Source: Streptomyces sp. SA15
GTDB lineage: Bacteria; Actinomycetota; Actinomycetes; Streptomycetales; Streptomycetaceae
Direction: 5' to 3'
DNA: 64,000 nucleotides
NCBI RefSeq assembly: GCF_002291145.1
Contig: NZ_NTGE01000099.1
Span: forward strand, 62,001 to 126,000
The first letter of the stretch is position 1. The number at the start of each line of letters is the position of its first letter. The notes under the pieces were generated by a model that was not told the DNA's origin, ran no database searches, and worked only from the letters and a program-made list of their open reading frames with translations. The position numbers were made by a program, and so were the translations under genes. Shown here piece after piece: positions 8,747 through 15,893 of this stretch.

Positions 8747-10147
8747 GTGCTGATCGCGGGCCGGTATCGGCTGCACGACCCCATCGGACGCGGCGCGATG
8801 GGCGAGGTCTGGCGGGGTTTCGACGAGACGCTCGGCAGGACGGTGGCCGTCAAGCTGCTCCTGCCGCAGGGCTCCGACCCCACCTCCGCCTCGCGCTTCC
8901 GGCTGGAGGCGCAGACCGCGGGTCGGCTCAACCACCCGCATGTGGTGGGTGTCTACGACTTCGGCGAGTACGACGGCCGGCTCTTCCTGGTGATGGAACT
9001 GGTCGAGGGCGACAGCCTCGCCCGCCGTCTCACCACCGCCGGCCCGCTCTCCGTCGAGGAGGTGGCCCGGATCGCGTCCCAGGCCGCCGCCGGGCTCGCC
9101 GCCGCACACCAGCAGGGCATCGTGCACCGCGACATCAAGCCCGCCAACCTGCTGCTGGACGCCGACGGCACCCTGAAGATCGGCGACTTCGGGATCGCCC
9201 GCTTCGTCGACGACCCGTCCGGCGCGCTCACCACCACCGGGCAGATCGTCGGCACCAGCCTCTACCTCGCGCCCGAACGCGCCCTGGGGCAGAACGCCGG
9301 TCCGGCCTCCGACGTGTACGCCCTGGGCTGCGTGCTCTACCAACTCCTCACCGGGAAACCGCCGTTCCGGGCCGACTCGGCGGTCGCGATCCTGCACCAG
9401 CACCTCGACGCCGCCCCCGAGCCGCCCCGGCAGCTCGTCGCCGGGCTCCCGCCCGCCTTCGAGAACTACCTGCTCGGCCTCCTCGCCAAGCAGCCCGAAG
9501 ACCGCCCCGCCGCCCAGCAGGTCGCGGAGTGGTTCGGCAGTGGGGCTTGGCAGGGCCGCTCCGAGCCCTTGCCGGCGCCGGAGCCGGAAAGGGGCGCGGG
9601 CACCGGGACGGCGGCGTACTCGGCACCCGGGCCGGGCGTTCCTTCCGGGGCGCTTCCGGGGGACCCCTCCAGGCTCACGTCGGACACCGGACCCGCCACC
9701 ACCTACGCGCTGCCGTCCACCGCCGGGCGGACGTCCCGGTCCCGCGCCTCCCGGCGCCCCGCCCGTCCGGGGATCCGCGGCTTCGTCACGCACCGCCCGA
9801 AGATGGTGGGAACGGCCGCCGCGGCGGTCGTCTTCCTGGCCGCGATGCTCGCCGGCATGCTGTGGTTCTCGCCGGGCAAGAGCTCGGCGGAGAGCCCGGC
9901 CACCGACACGCCGGGCACCTCCCGCCCGGCCGCGACGCCGAGCGCCACGCCGTCCGGGGCGCCTCTCTCCGGGACCTCGCCTACCCCGTCGGCCCCTTCC
10001 GCCCCTGAGTCCTCACCCAGTCCGTCGCTCCCCACCGCCACTCCCACTCCCACTCCCACCAAGGAGGAGAAGGAGGAGGAGAAGCAGCGCGAAAAGGCCC
10101 CCGACAAGCCCCAGGGTGACGAAGAGGGCGACGAGGGAGACGACTGA
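8747..10147 (+). CDS. Membrane Ser/Thr protein kinase (PknB-like)
   Basis: This is a 466-residue Hanks-type kinase. The glycine loop GRGAMGEVW is at 14-22 and K36 binds ATP. The catalytic loop HRDIKPAN has D129, DFG starts at D147, and GTSLYLAPE is the P+1 region. After a Pro/Ser-rich juxtamembrane linker, one membrane helix lies near 348-371 (VVFLAAMLAGMLWF). The outer tail is about 90 residues of Ser/Thr/Pro followed by Lys/Glu/Asp, with no PASTA repeats, so it does not look like a muropeptide sensor. I use the GTG at 8747, just before the usual LIAGRYRL start, with GAGG 11 nt upstream. A longer reading from 8603 lacks kinase character. It is a monocistronic gene. Confidence 0.9.
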   Translation: MLIAGRYRLHDPIGRGAMGEVWRGFDETLGRTVAVKLLLPQGSDPTSASRFRLEAQTAGRLNHPHVVGVYDFGEYDGRLFLVMELVEGDSLARRLTTAGPLSVEEVARIASQAAAGLAAAHQQGIVHRDIKPANLLLDADGTLKIGDFGIARFVDDPSGALTTTGQIVGTSLYLAPERALGQNAGPASDVYALGCVLYQLLTGKPPFRADSAVAILHQHLDAAPEPPRQLVAGLPPAFENYLLGLLAKQPEDRPAAQQVAEWFGSGAWQGRSEPLPAPEPERGAGTGTAAYSAPGPGVPSGALPGDPSRLTSDTGPATTYALPSTAGRTSRSRASRRPARPGIRGFVTHRPKMVGTAAAAVVFLAAMLAGMLWFSPGKSSAESPATDTPGTSRPAATPSATPSGAPLSGTSPTPSAPSAPESSPSPSLPTATPTPTPTKEEKEEEKQREKAPDKPQGDEEGDEGDD

Positions 10148-10271
10148 TCGCGACAGGGTAAGCGGCCGCGTCAGCTCCGCGCAGGCGCCTGGTACGGCAC
10201 CGGCTCGGCCGTCCACCGTTACGGCGGGGGTGGATGCGAGCCTCTGCGGAGCAGGGCAGGGACGACAGCCG

Positions 10272-10424
10272 TTACGCCCCCTGGGCGGAACGGCGTTCAC
10301 CATCTTCGACCGCCCGTCGCACGAGCGAGACGAGCCAGGAGTTGAGGGAGCGGTCATCTGCGGCGGCAAGCGCCTTGGCCTTGGCGTACAGGTCGTCGGG
10401 GAGTCGGAGATTGAGCTTGGTCAT
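10272..10424 (-). CDS. Small ribbon-helix-helix protein divergent from tnpB
   Basis: This 50-residue protein starts MTKLNLRLPDDLYAKAKALA and continues AAADDRSLNSWLVSLVRRAVE. That is the Arc/CopG/HicB-like ribbon-helix-helix pattern: an N-terminal beta strand with alternating polar residues, then two helices. RHH proteins bind DNA as dimers and usually repress their own promoter. It is divergent from tnpB, with only 28 bp between the two start codons, and its ATG overlaps the -35 box of the tnpB promoter. That suggests it controls tnpB. No toxin gene is next to it. It may be part of the mobile unit or a host gene beside it. Confidence 0.75.
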   Translation of the reverse strand: MTKLNLRLPDDLYAKAKALAAADDRSLNSWLVSLVRRAVEDGERRSAQGA

Positions 10425-10446
10425 GCCCCCAGTCTGGCCCTATAAT
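10417..10446 (+). promoter_or_regulatory. tnpB promoter giving an apparently leaderless mRNA
   Basis: TTGGTC (10417-10422) and a perfect TATAAT (10441-10446) are separated by 18 bp. The expected transcription start, about 7 nt after the -10, falls at or beside the A of the tnpB ATG at 10453, and no ribosome-binding site can fit. The -35 overlaps the start codon of the divergent RHH gene. The -10 sits inside an imperfect palindrome, GGCCCTATAATGGGGCC. Confidence 0.7.
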
Positions 10447-10452
10447 GGGGCC

Positions 10453-11853
10453 ATGTCCAGGTTTCGGATGTACCCGACGCGAGCGCAGGAAGAGCAGATG
10501 CTCGAGCACTGCGCGCACGCCCGGTATGTGTGGAACCTGGCCGTTGAGCAGCACGCCCACTGGCGCAAGGACAAGAAGCCTGCGCCCGGTTTCGCCGAGC
10601 AGTGCCGCCAGCTCACCGAGGCCCGACGCGCGAACGAATGGCTCGGCTCCGGCAACGCCGATGTACAGCAGCAGGCCCTGAAGGACTTCGCCAAGGCCAA
10701 GAACGCCAGGTTCACCTCCGGGTTCGGTGAGCCGACCTGGCGCAAGAAGTTCCGGCACGAGGGCTTCCGCGTGATCGGCACGGACCGTGTCCCGGAGTGC
10801 CGGCCCGACGGCACGCCCCTGGTGAACGCGAAGACCGGCAAGCAGGTCATGGGGCGGTCGGTCGTGGTACAGCAGCTCAACCGCCGGTGGGCTCAGGTCA
10901 AGGTGCCCGGTTGCGGATGGGTCCGGTTCCGTCTCACCCGCTCCCGGCTGCCGAGCGCCAAGACGTTTAGGGTCACCTTCCGCGACGGCCAGTGGCACAT
11001 CGCCTTCGCCATCATCCCCGAGCCGGTCGACGCACCCGGTACGGGCGAGATCATCGGCATCGACCGGGGCGTGAAGATCACCGCAGCGCTCTCGGACGGC
11101 CGGAAGCTGAACTGTCCACAGCTCACCACCAAGGAGCGCGCGCAGATCCGCAAGCACCAGCGCCGCGCCGCCCGTGCCCCGAAGGGCAGCAAGCAGAAGA
11201 CCGCCGCGTACACCAGGGTCGCCAAGCTCAAAGCCCGTGAAGCCAACCGGCGCAAGGACTGGTGCGAGAAGACCTCGACGATGCTCGCCCGCACCTATGA
11301 CCTGGTGCGATTCGAGAAGCTCAACATCAAGAACATGACCGCCTCCGCCAAAGGAACGGTCGAACAGCCCGGCAAGAAGGTCAAGCAGAAGGCTGGCCTG
11401 AACCGGGCGATCCTCGCCCAGGGCTGGGGCCTGCTCCGGCAACGCACCGAGCACAAGGCTCCCGGCCGGGTCCAGGACGTCCCGGCCCCGTACACGTCTT
11501 TGCGGTGCAGCGCCTGCGGATGGATCGAGAAGAACTCGCGCAAGAGCCAAGCCGAGTTCGTCTGCGTATCCTGCGGCTTCACCTGCAACGCGGACGAGAA
11601 CGCAGCACACAACGTCGCGGCAGGACAGGGCGGGATTCCCCGCCCCCGGCGCTCAGCCGGTGCCGGAGGGGTGACAACGGCCACCGGCCGCTCGAACGCC
11701 CGTGAACCTCAACCCACCTGGGTTGAAATCCCCCTCTTCAAGAGGGGGAGGATGTCAATTCATGGCGTAGAGGTCGACCCGGATTTCGTGGCCCGCCGCG
11801 CGGAGGTGGTCGACCGCGAAAGCGGTCAACGCGGTGCAACAGCCCCGGCCTGA
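10453..11853 (+). CDS. tnpB: TnpB, RNA-guided RuvC nuclease of an IS200/IS605-type element
   Basis: This 466-residue protein has the TnpB layout. An N-terminal region resembling MSRFRMYPTRAQEEQM is followed by a split RuvC domain with GIDRGVK (D near 204), RFEKLNIKNM (E near 288) and DENAAHN (D near 381). A four-cysteine zinc knuckle, CSACG...CVSCG, lies at about 353-376. The catalytic triad is complete, so this looks like an active nuclease rather than a dead repressor derivative. No tnpA transposase is near, so this is a solo element. The reading frame runs through the right-end hairpins into flanking DNA, so roughly the last 30 residues are encoded by host sequence. The start follows the promoter (leaderless). 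Confidence 0.92.
   Translation: MSRFRMYPTRAQEEQMLEHCAHARYVWNLAVEQHAHWRKDKKPAPGFAEQCRQLTEARRANEWLGSGNADVQQQALKDFAKAKNARFTSGFGEPTWRKKFRHEGFRVIGTDRVPECRPDGTPLVNAKTGKQVMGRSVVVQQLNRRWAQVKVPGCGWVRFRLTRSRLPSAKTFRVTFRDGQWHIAFAIIPEPVDAPGTGEIIGIDRGVKITAALSDGRKLNCPQLTTKERAQIRKHQRRAARAPKGSKQKTAAYTRVAKLKAREANRRKDWCEKTSTMLARTYDLVRFEKLNIKNMTASAKGTVEQPGKKVKQKAGLNRAILAQGWGLLRQRTEHKAPGRVQDVPAPYTSLRCSACGWIEKNSRKSQAEFVCVSCGFTCNADENAAHNVAAGQGGIPRPRRSAGAGGVTTATGRSNAREPQPTWVEIPLFKRGRMSIHGVEVDPDFVARRAEVVDRESGQRGATAPA
11709..11760 (+). mobile_element. TnpB element right end with two hairpins (putative omega-RNA 3' part)
   Basis: Two inverted repeats lie in tandem: TCAACCCA-CC-TGGGTTGA at 11709-11726, then a CCCCCTCTT/AAGAGGGGG hairpin at 11730-11748. 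GGATGTCAA follows. This matches the usual right end of IS200/IS605 TnpB elements, where the 3' end of tnpB and the right end form the guide RNA scaffold. The guide would be the DNA just after about 11758. Confidence 0.65.
11761..11850 (-). pseudogene. Fragment of a flavodoxin-fold NAD(P)H dehydrogenase gene cut by the tnpB element
   Basis: On the minus strand the sequence reads ALTAFAVDHLRAAGHEIRVD then LYAM, and stops at the element border. This pattern is typical of the first 60 residues of NAD(P)H:quinone oxidoreductases (…LRAAGHEVxVSDLYAM). There is no start codon and no downstream part, and nothing matching was found left of the element. It looks like a small relic of the target gene. 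Confidence 0.5.
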
Positions 11854-11881
11854 CGGTCGGTTGAGGCCGTCAGACGTCGGT

Positions 11882-12628
11882 TCAGTTGTTCCATGTCTCG
11901 TCGTACGGATCCTTGGGCGCCGCCACCGGTTCGGCGCCGCTGACCTCGATGAACGGGATCGGGCCGTTGTTGACCGGGTCCTTGGCCGTCCGGGTGGTGT
12001 AGGTGCCGGTGACCTCCAGCCAGGTGTCCGGTCGCAGGACCGGTGGGATACGGCCGCTCAGACCGACCTTGACCGGCTGGGCGTCCGCGGCACAGCAGTT
12101 GAGGGCCATGCGGACCAGGTACGGCGTTCCGGCGCGGTCCAGGGCGACGAAGCCGGTGACCTTGATCTGCCGACCGCGCAGGGACCGTCCGTCGTCGTAG
12201 GCCGCGCGGCCGGCGTAGTCGACCAGGTTGAGACGCAGCGGGCCGTCGGCGGGCAGATCCGCGTAGCCGTACGGCTGTTGCAGGGCCGTGCCGGTGCGCA
12301 GGGCGCTATAGGAGCCGAGGGCCGGCGGGGCGACCAGGATGAGCGCGAGGAGGGGCAGGACGAGCAGCCAGGAGACGCGGGGTTCGCGGTGGACGTGCCC
12401 CTCCCCTTGTCCCTCCCCGTGCCCCTCCCCTCGCTCGTCCCCGTGGTCCTTCTTCCGCCACTCGTACCAAGCCGTCGCCAGCGCCGTGGCGATCAGTACG
12501 ACGCCGGCCGCCAGCACCAGCGGACGCAGACCCGCCTTGACGTACCGCAGATAGAGGTCGGTGAGGCCCGCGTGCAGCAGGGCCGCGCCGAGCAGGAAGA
12601 GCACCGCCGCCTGTGCCTGCCGGTTCAC
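11882..12628 (-). CDS. TIGR03943 family putative permease subunit (DUF1980)
   Basis: This 248-residue protein has two or three N-terminal membrane helices (AAVLFLLGAALLHAG, LVLAAGVVLIATALATA, LLVLPLLALILVAPPAL). A Gly/His/Glu-rich loop (GEGHGEGQGEGHVH) could bind metal. The C-terminal extracytoplasmic domain has the conserved ALNCCAADAQPV motif. The family always sits with a YraQ/DUF318 permease, and here its start overlaps the end of that permease gene by 4 bp (12625-12628). Together they are predicted to form a membrane transporter. The substrate is not known; the loop and paired cysteines hint at a metal, which is inference only. Confidence 0.88.
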   Translation of the reverse strand: MNRQAQAAVLFLLGAALLHAGLTDLYLRYVKAGLRPLVLAAGVVLIATALATAWYEWRKKDHGDERGEGHGEGQGEGHVHREPRVSWLLVLPLLALILVAPPALGSYSALRTGTALQQPYGYADLPADGPLRLNLVDYAGRAAYDDGRSLRGRQIKVTGFVALDRAGTPYLVRMALNCCAADAQPVKVGLSGRIPPVLRPDTWLEVTGTYTTRTAKDPVNNGPIPFIEVSGAEPVAAPKDPYDETWNN

Positions 12629-13644
12629 AGCAGCACCGCTCCGGTCAGCACCGACACCGCGACGGCGAGAACGAAGGTGGCGGGCGCGAAACGCACCGCG
12701 AAGCCGCGCCCGAACGTCCCCGCCTGCATCGCGAACAGCTTGAGGTCGACCATCGGGCCCACGACCAGGAACGCCAGCCGCGCGGTCAGCGAGAACTGCG
12801 ACAGCGACGCCGCCACGAACGCGTCCGCCTCCGAGCAGATCGACAGCAGCACGGCCAGGATCGCCAGCGCCAGCACCGATACGAACGGATGGTCGGCCGC
12901 CATACGCAGCCAGCCCTCCGGCACCACCGCCTTCAGCGTCGCGGCGGCCATCGCGCCGACGACCAGGAAGCCGCCCGCGTGCATCACGTCATGCCGGACC
13001 GAGCCCCAGAAGGCGACTCCCCTGCCCTGACCGTCGTACGACGCACGGGCCGGCGGGCGCAGCCAGTCGGCGCGGCCGAGCCGCTGCCACAGCCAGCCCA
13101 TCGCGCACGCCACCAGCAGGCTCGCGACGAACCGGGCGAGGACCATCTCGGGGTTGCCGGGGAAGGCGACGGCTGTCGCCGTCAGCACGATCGGGTTGAT
13201 CGCCGGCGCGGAGAGCAGGAACGCGAGCGCCGCGGCCGGGGTGACGCCCCGCCGCACCAGCGCCCCCGCCACGGGCACGGACGCGCACTCGCAACCGGGC
13301 AGCACCGCGCCCGCCGCCCCGGCCACCGGCACCGCCAGGGCGGGCCGCTTCGGCAGCGCCCGCGCGAAGAACGACGGCGGCACGAACACCGCGATGGCCG
13401 CCGACAGCAGCACGCCCAGCACCAGGAAGGGCAGCGCCTGCACCATCACCGCGACGAACACCGTCATCCAGCTCTGCATCACCGGCGCACCGAGCGCCCC
13501 CCGGATCGGGTCCTGCGCCAGCACTCCCAGGACCAGCAACAGGGTCAGGACGAGCGGGGAGCTGAGCCGCCGCGCCTCCGCCTCCCGCCCCGAGCGGCCC
13601 GGGTCCTCGCCCGTCTGCGGCGGGGCTGCTTTGGTGATGGCCAC
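12625..13644 (-). CDS. YraQ/DUF318 family permease
   Basis: This 339-residue polytopic protein has about eight hydrophobic helices in two halves. The half-signature PGCECASVPVA lies near residues 120-130 and the second-half signature CSEADAFVAASL near 255-266. These repeats with buried Cys/Glu define the ArsP-like permease superfamily. It is transcribed first, with the TIGR03943 gene following through a 4-bp overlap. The start is GTG with GGAGG about 10 nt upstream. No Zur box-like site (TGAAAAT...) was seen in the 104-bp upstream gap, so zinc control is not supported here. Confidence 0.88.
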   Translation of the reverse strand: MAITKAAPPQTGEDPGRSGREAEARRLSSPLVLTLLLVLGVLAQDPIRGALGAPVMQSWMTVFVAVMVQALPFLVLGVLLSAAIAVFVPPSFFARALPKRPALAVPVAGAAGAVLPGCECASVPVAGALVRRGVTPAAALAFLLSAPAINPIVLTATAVAFPGNPEMVLARFVASLLVACAMGWLWQRLGRADWLRPPARASYDGQGRGVAFWGSVRHDVMHAGGFLVVGAMAAATLKAVVPEGWLRMAADHPFVSVLALAILAVLLSICSEADAFVAASLSQFSLTARLAFLVVGPMVDLKLFAMQAGTFGRGFAVRFAPATFVLAVAVSVLTGAVLL

Positions 13645-13748
13645 GGGCGGGGTACCTCCGGTGGTGCGGCAGGGCGCTGGTTTCGCTGGATCGCCTCCCC
13701 TTCAGTACGGCAGGAAGGGCGTCGCCGTTCAAGCCCGACAGGTATCCG

Positions 13749-15788
13749 ATGAAGTGTGACGGGCATTCGATCGCATTGCATGGTGCAACCACCCGTCTCT
13801 GTAAGGCAGTCTTTCCCCTTGTGGCAAGCGTCCCGAATCAGAGTTCGCCCGGTGATACGGCCGTACACATGGTGGTGTGCGGCGACGACGGACTCGCACA
13901 CCGGCTGGCCGCCGAACTGCGCGGTGTGTACGGCGAGCAGGTCACGCTCGTCGTGCCGCCCTCCGAGCGCACCGTACGGCTGCCGGTGGTCGGGCGGGCC
14001 CGGGCGGCGTCCGCGCTGCTCGACCGGGTGGTGAGCGCGGCCGTCAACCGCGCCGGGGGCAACGGCACTTCCGACCCGCCCGCAGGAACCGAGCGGGTGG
14101 TGGAGGCCGCCGAGCCGACCGAGTCCGCATTTGTCGAGGCGGGCGTGGACCGGGCCGCCGCGCTCGCGCTCGTGTACGACGACGACGAGACCAACATCCG
14201 CGCCGCCCTCACCGCCCGCCGACTCAACCCCCGGCTGCGGCTCGTCCTGCGGCTGTACAACCGGCGGTTGGGGCAGCACATCGAGGAACTCCTCGACCAG
14301 GCGGCGGCGTTGGCTGCGGGTGGCATCACGGGACCCACCGCCGTGTTCGACGCCTCCACGACCGTCCTGTCCGACGCCGACACGGCGGCGCCCGCGCTGG
14401 CCGCCAGCGCCCTCGTCGGCACCAGCAAGGTCGTGGAGACCGATGGGCTGCTGCTGCGCGCGGTGGAACGTCCCCCGCCACTGCCGGGAGCAGTGGCCGC
14501 TCCGGGGTTGGCCACGCTGGCTCTGCTGTCCGCTTCGGGCAACGACCCGGCCGGCGCGGACGGTTCCGAGTCCGGCGGGGAGCAGGGGCCGCTGCTGCTG
14601 CCGGACGCGGCGACGGTCCGGGACGCCACCGGGCGCGGGACCGTCGTCCTGGAGCAGGTGTCCTACTCCGGGCCGGCACTGCCCGCGGGGCGCGGTGTCG
14701 TCCCCTCCTTCGCCTCGCTGTTCTCGCGGCGGCTGCGGTGGTCGCTGGCCGGACTCGTAGGGTGCGTGGTCGCGCTCGCGGTGGCCTTGTCGCTGGTCAC
14801 CGGGGACCACCCGCTGCACGCGACCTACCTGACCCTGCTCGATCTCTTCGCCATCAACGACCCGGCGATCGGGGATCCCACCGGCCGTCAAATCCTCCAA
14901 CTCCTCTCCGGTCTGGTCGGGTTACTGCTCCTTCCGGTCCTGCTGGCCGCGGTCCTGGAGGCGCTGGGCACCTTCCGGAACGCGTCCTCGCTGCGCAAGC
15001 CGCCGCGCGGGCTCGGCGGGCACGTCGTGCTGCTCGGACTCGGCAAGATCGGCACGCGCGTGCTGGCCCGGCTGCACGAACTGCGCATCCCCGTGGTGTG
15101 CGTCGAGGCCGACCCCGAGGCCCGCGGGCTCCCCCTGGCGCGGCGGCTGCGGGTGCCGGTGGTGCTCGGCGACGTCACCGAGGAGGGCGTCCTGGAGTCC
15201 GCCAAGATCCACCGCGCGCACGCACTGCTCGCCGTGACGAGCGCGGACACGACGAATCTGGAGGCCGTGCTGTACGCGCGGTCCGTACGGCCGGATCTGC
15301 GGGTGGTTCTTCGTCTGTACGACGACGACTTCGCGACCGCGGTGTACCGCACCCTGCGGGCCGCGCACCCGGGTGCCTCCACGCGGAGCCGCAGTGTGTC
15401 GCATCTGGCGGCGCCCGCTTTCGCCGGGGCGATGATGGGGCGGCAGATCCTGGGGGCGATTCCGGTCGAGCGGCGGGTGCTGTTGTTCGCGGCCGTGGAG
15501 GTGGGCGGGCATCCGCAGTTGGAGGGGAAGACGGTCGGGGAGGCGTTTCGGGCGGGGGCCTGGCGGGTGCTGGCGCTGGACACGGCGGCCTCCGGCGAGG
15601 CGCGGGAGGAGCCGGCCGTGGAGGAGGCGTACGAGGACGTGCGGGCGGCAGGGGCTTCTGGGTTGGTGTGGGATCTGCCGGATACGTATGTGCTGCGGGG
15701 GTCGGATCGGGTGGTGTTGGCGGCTACGCGGAGGGGGTTGGCGGAGTTGCTGGGGAGGCGGGCGCGCAGGGAGCGGGCCGGGGCGTAG
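13749..15788 (+). CDS. Membrane NAD-binding RCK/TrkA-N protein (potassium channel-like)
   Basis: This protein of about 679 residues has two Rossmann RCK-type domains. The first starts MVVCGDDGLAHRLAAELR (about 41-58). The second is HVVLLGLGKIGTRVLARLHE (about 415-434), with ADTTNLEAVLYAR after it. Between them lie a pair of membrane segments (WSLAGLVGCVVALAVALSLV and LLSGLVGLLLLPVLLAAVLE) that frame a pore-loop-like stretch, TLLDLFAINDPAIG. A TVGYG filter is not present, so it resembles the Castor/Pollux-type tandem RCK channels more than a classic K+ channel. The start is uncertain: ATG 13749 has no clear ribosome site, and ATG 13869 begins exactly at the first domain. Confidence 0.8.
   Translation: MKCDGHSIALHGATTRLCKAVFPLVASVPNQSSPGDTAVHMVVCGDDGLAHRLAAELRGVYGEQVTLVVPPSERTVRLPVVGRARAASALLDRVVSAAVNRAGGNGTSDPPAGTERVVEAAEPTESAFVEAGVDRAAALALVYDDDETNIRAALTARRLNPRLRLVLRLYNRRLGQHIEELLDQAAALAAGGITGPTAVFDASTTVLSDADTAAPALAASALVGTSKVVETDGLLLRAVERPPPLPGAVAAPGLATLALLSASGNDPAGADGSESGGEQGPLLLPDAATVRDATGRGTVVLEQVSYSGPALPAGRGVVPSFASLFSRRLRWSLAGLVGCVVALAVALSLVTGDHPLHATYLTLLDLFAINDPAIGDPTGRQILQLLSGLVGLLLLPVLLAAVLEALGTFRNASSLRKPPRGLGGHVVLLGLGKIGTRVLARLHELRIPVVCVEADPEARGLPLARRLRVPVVLGDVTEEGVLESAKIHRAHALLAVTSADTTNLEAVLYARSVRPDLRVVLRLYDDDFATAVYRTLRAAHPGASTRSRSVSHLAAPAFAGAMMGRQILGAIPVERRVLLFAAVEVGGHPQLEGKTVGEAFRAGAWRVLALDTAASGEAREEPAVEEAYEDVRAAGASGLVWDLPDTYVLRGSDRVVLAATRRGLAELLGRRARRERAGA
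13776..13788. promoter_or_regulatory. Inverted repeat near the RCK gene start
   Basis: TTGCA-TGG-TGCAA is a perfect 5-bp inverted repeat with a 3-bp spacer. It lies between the divergent permease and RCK-protein genes. If translation starts at 13869 it would be in the 5' leader or promoter, which would make it a candidate operator. Confidence 0.35.
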
Positions 15789-15803
15789 GGGCTCCGCCCC
15801 TAC
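15785..15803 (+). terminator. Tight hairpin at the end of the RCK gene
   Basis: GTAGGGGC-TCC-GCCCCTAC forms an 8-bp stem with a 3-nt loop and includes the stop codon TAG. It is placed to end the RCK transcript before the convergent S9 peptidase gene. Confidence 0.55.
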
Positions 15804-15893
15804 AACCCCGCCATGGGGCTCCGCGCCCTGGCGCCCGGCCTATGCCACCCACCACCCGACTCAGTCGGTCGAGAAGCAGGCCTCGCCTCTGCG

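Larger units (their letters stand above)
10272..11760 (+). mobile_element. Solo tnpB element (IS1341-type), left border unsure
   Basis: The unit holds tnpB and possibly the divergent RHH gene. The right border is set by the hairpins and by the point where a host gene remnant begins. No left-end hairpin was identified with confidence, so the left border at the RHH stop codon is only a placeholder. No transposase gene is present, so movement would need TnpA supplied in trans. Confidence 0.4.

Noticed and set aside
13645..13748. Possible Zur or other metal box for the permease pair
   Set aside because: No sequence near the known Zur consensus is present; only the TTGCA inverted repeat was found, and it is nearer the RCK gene.
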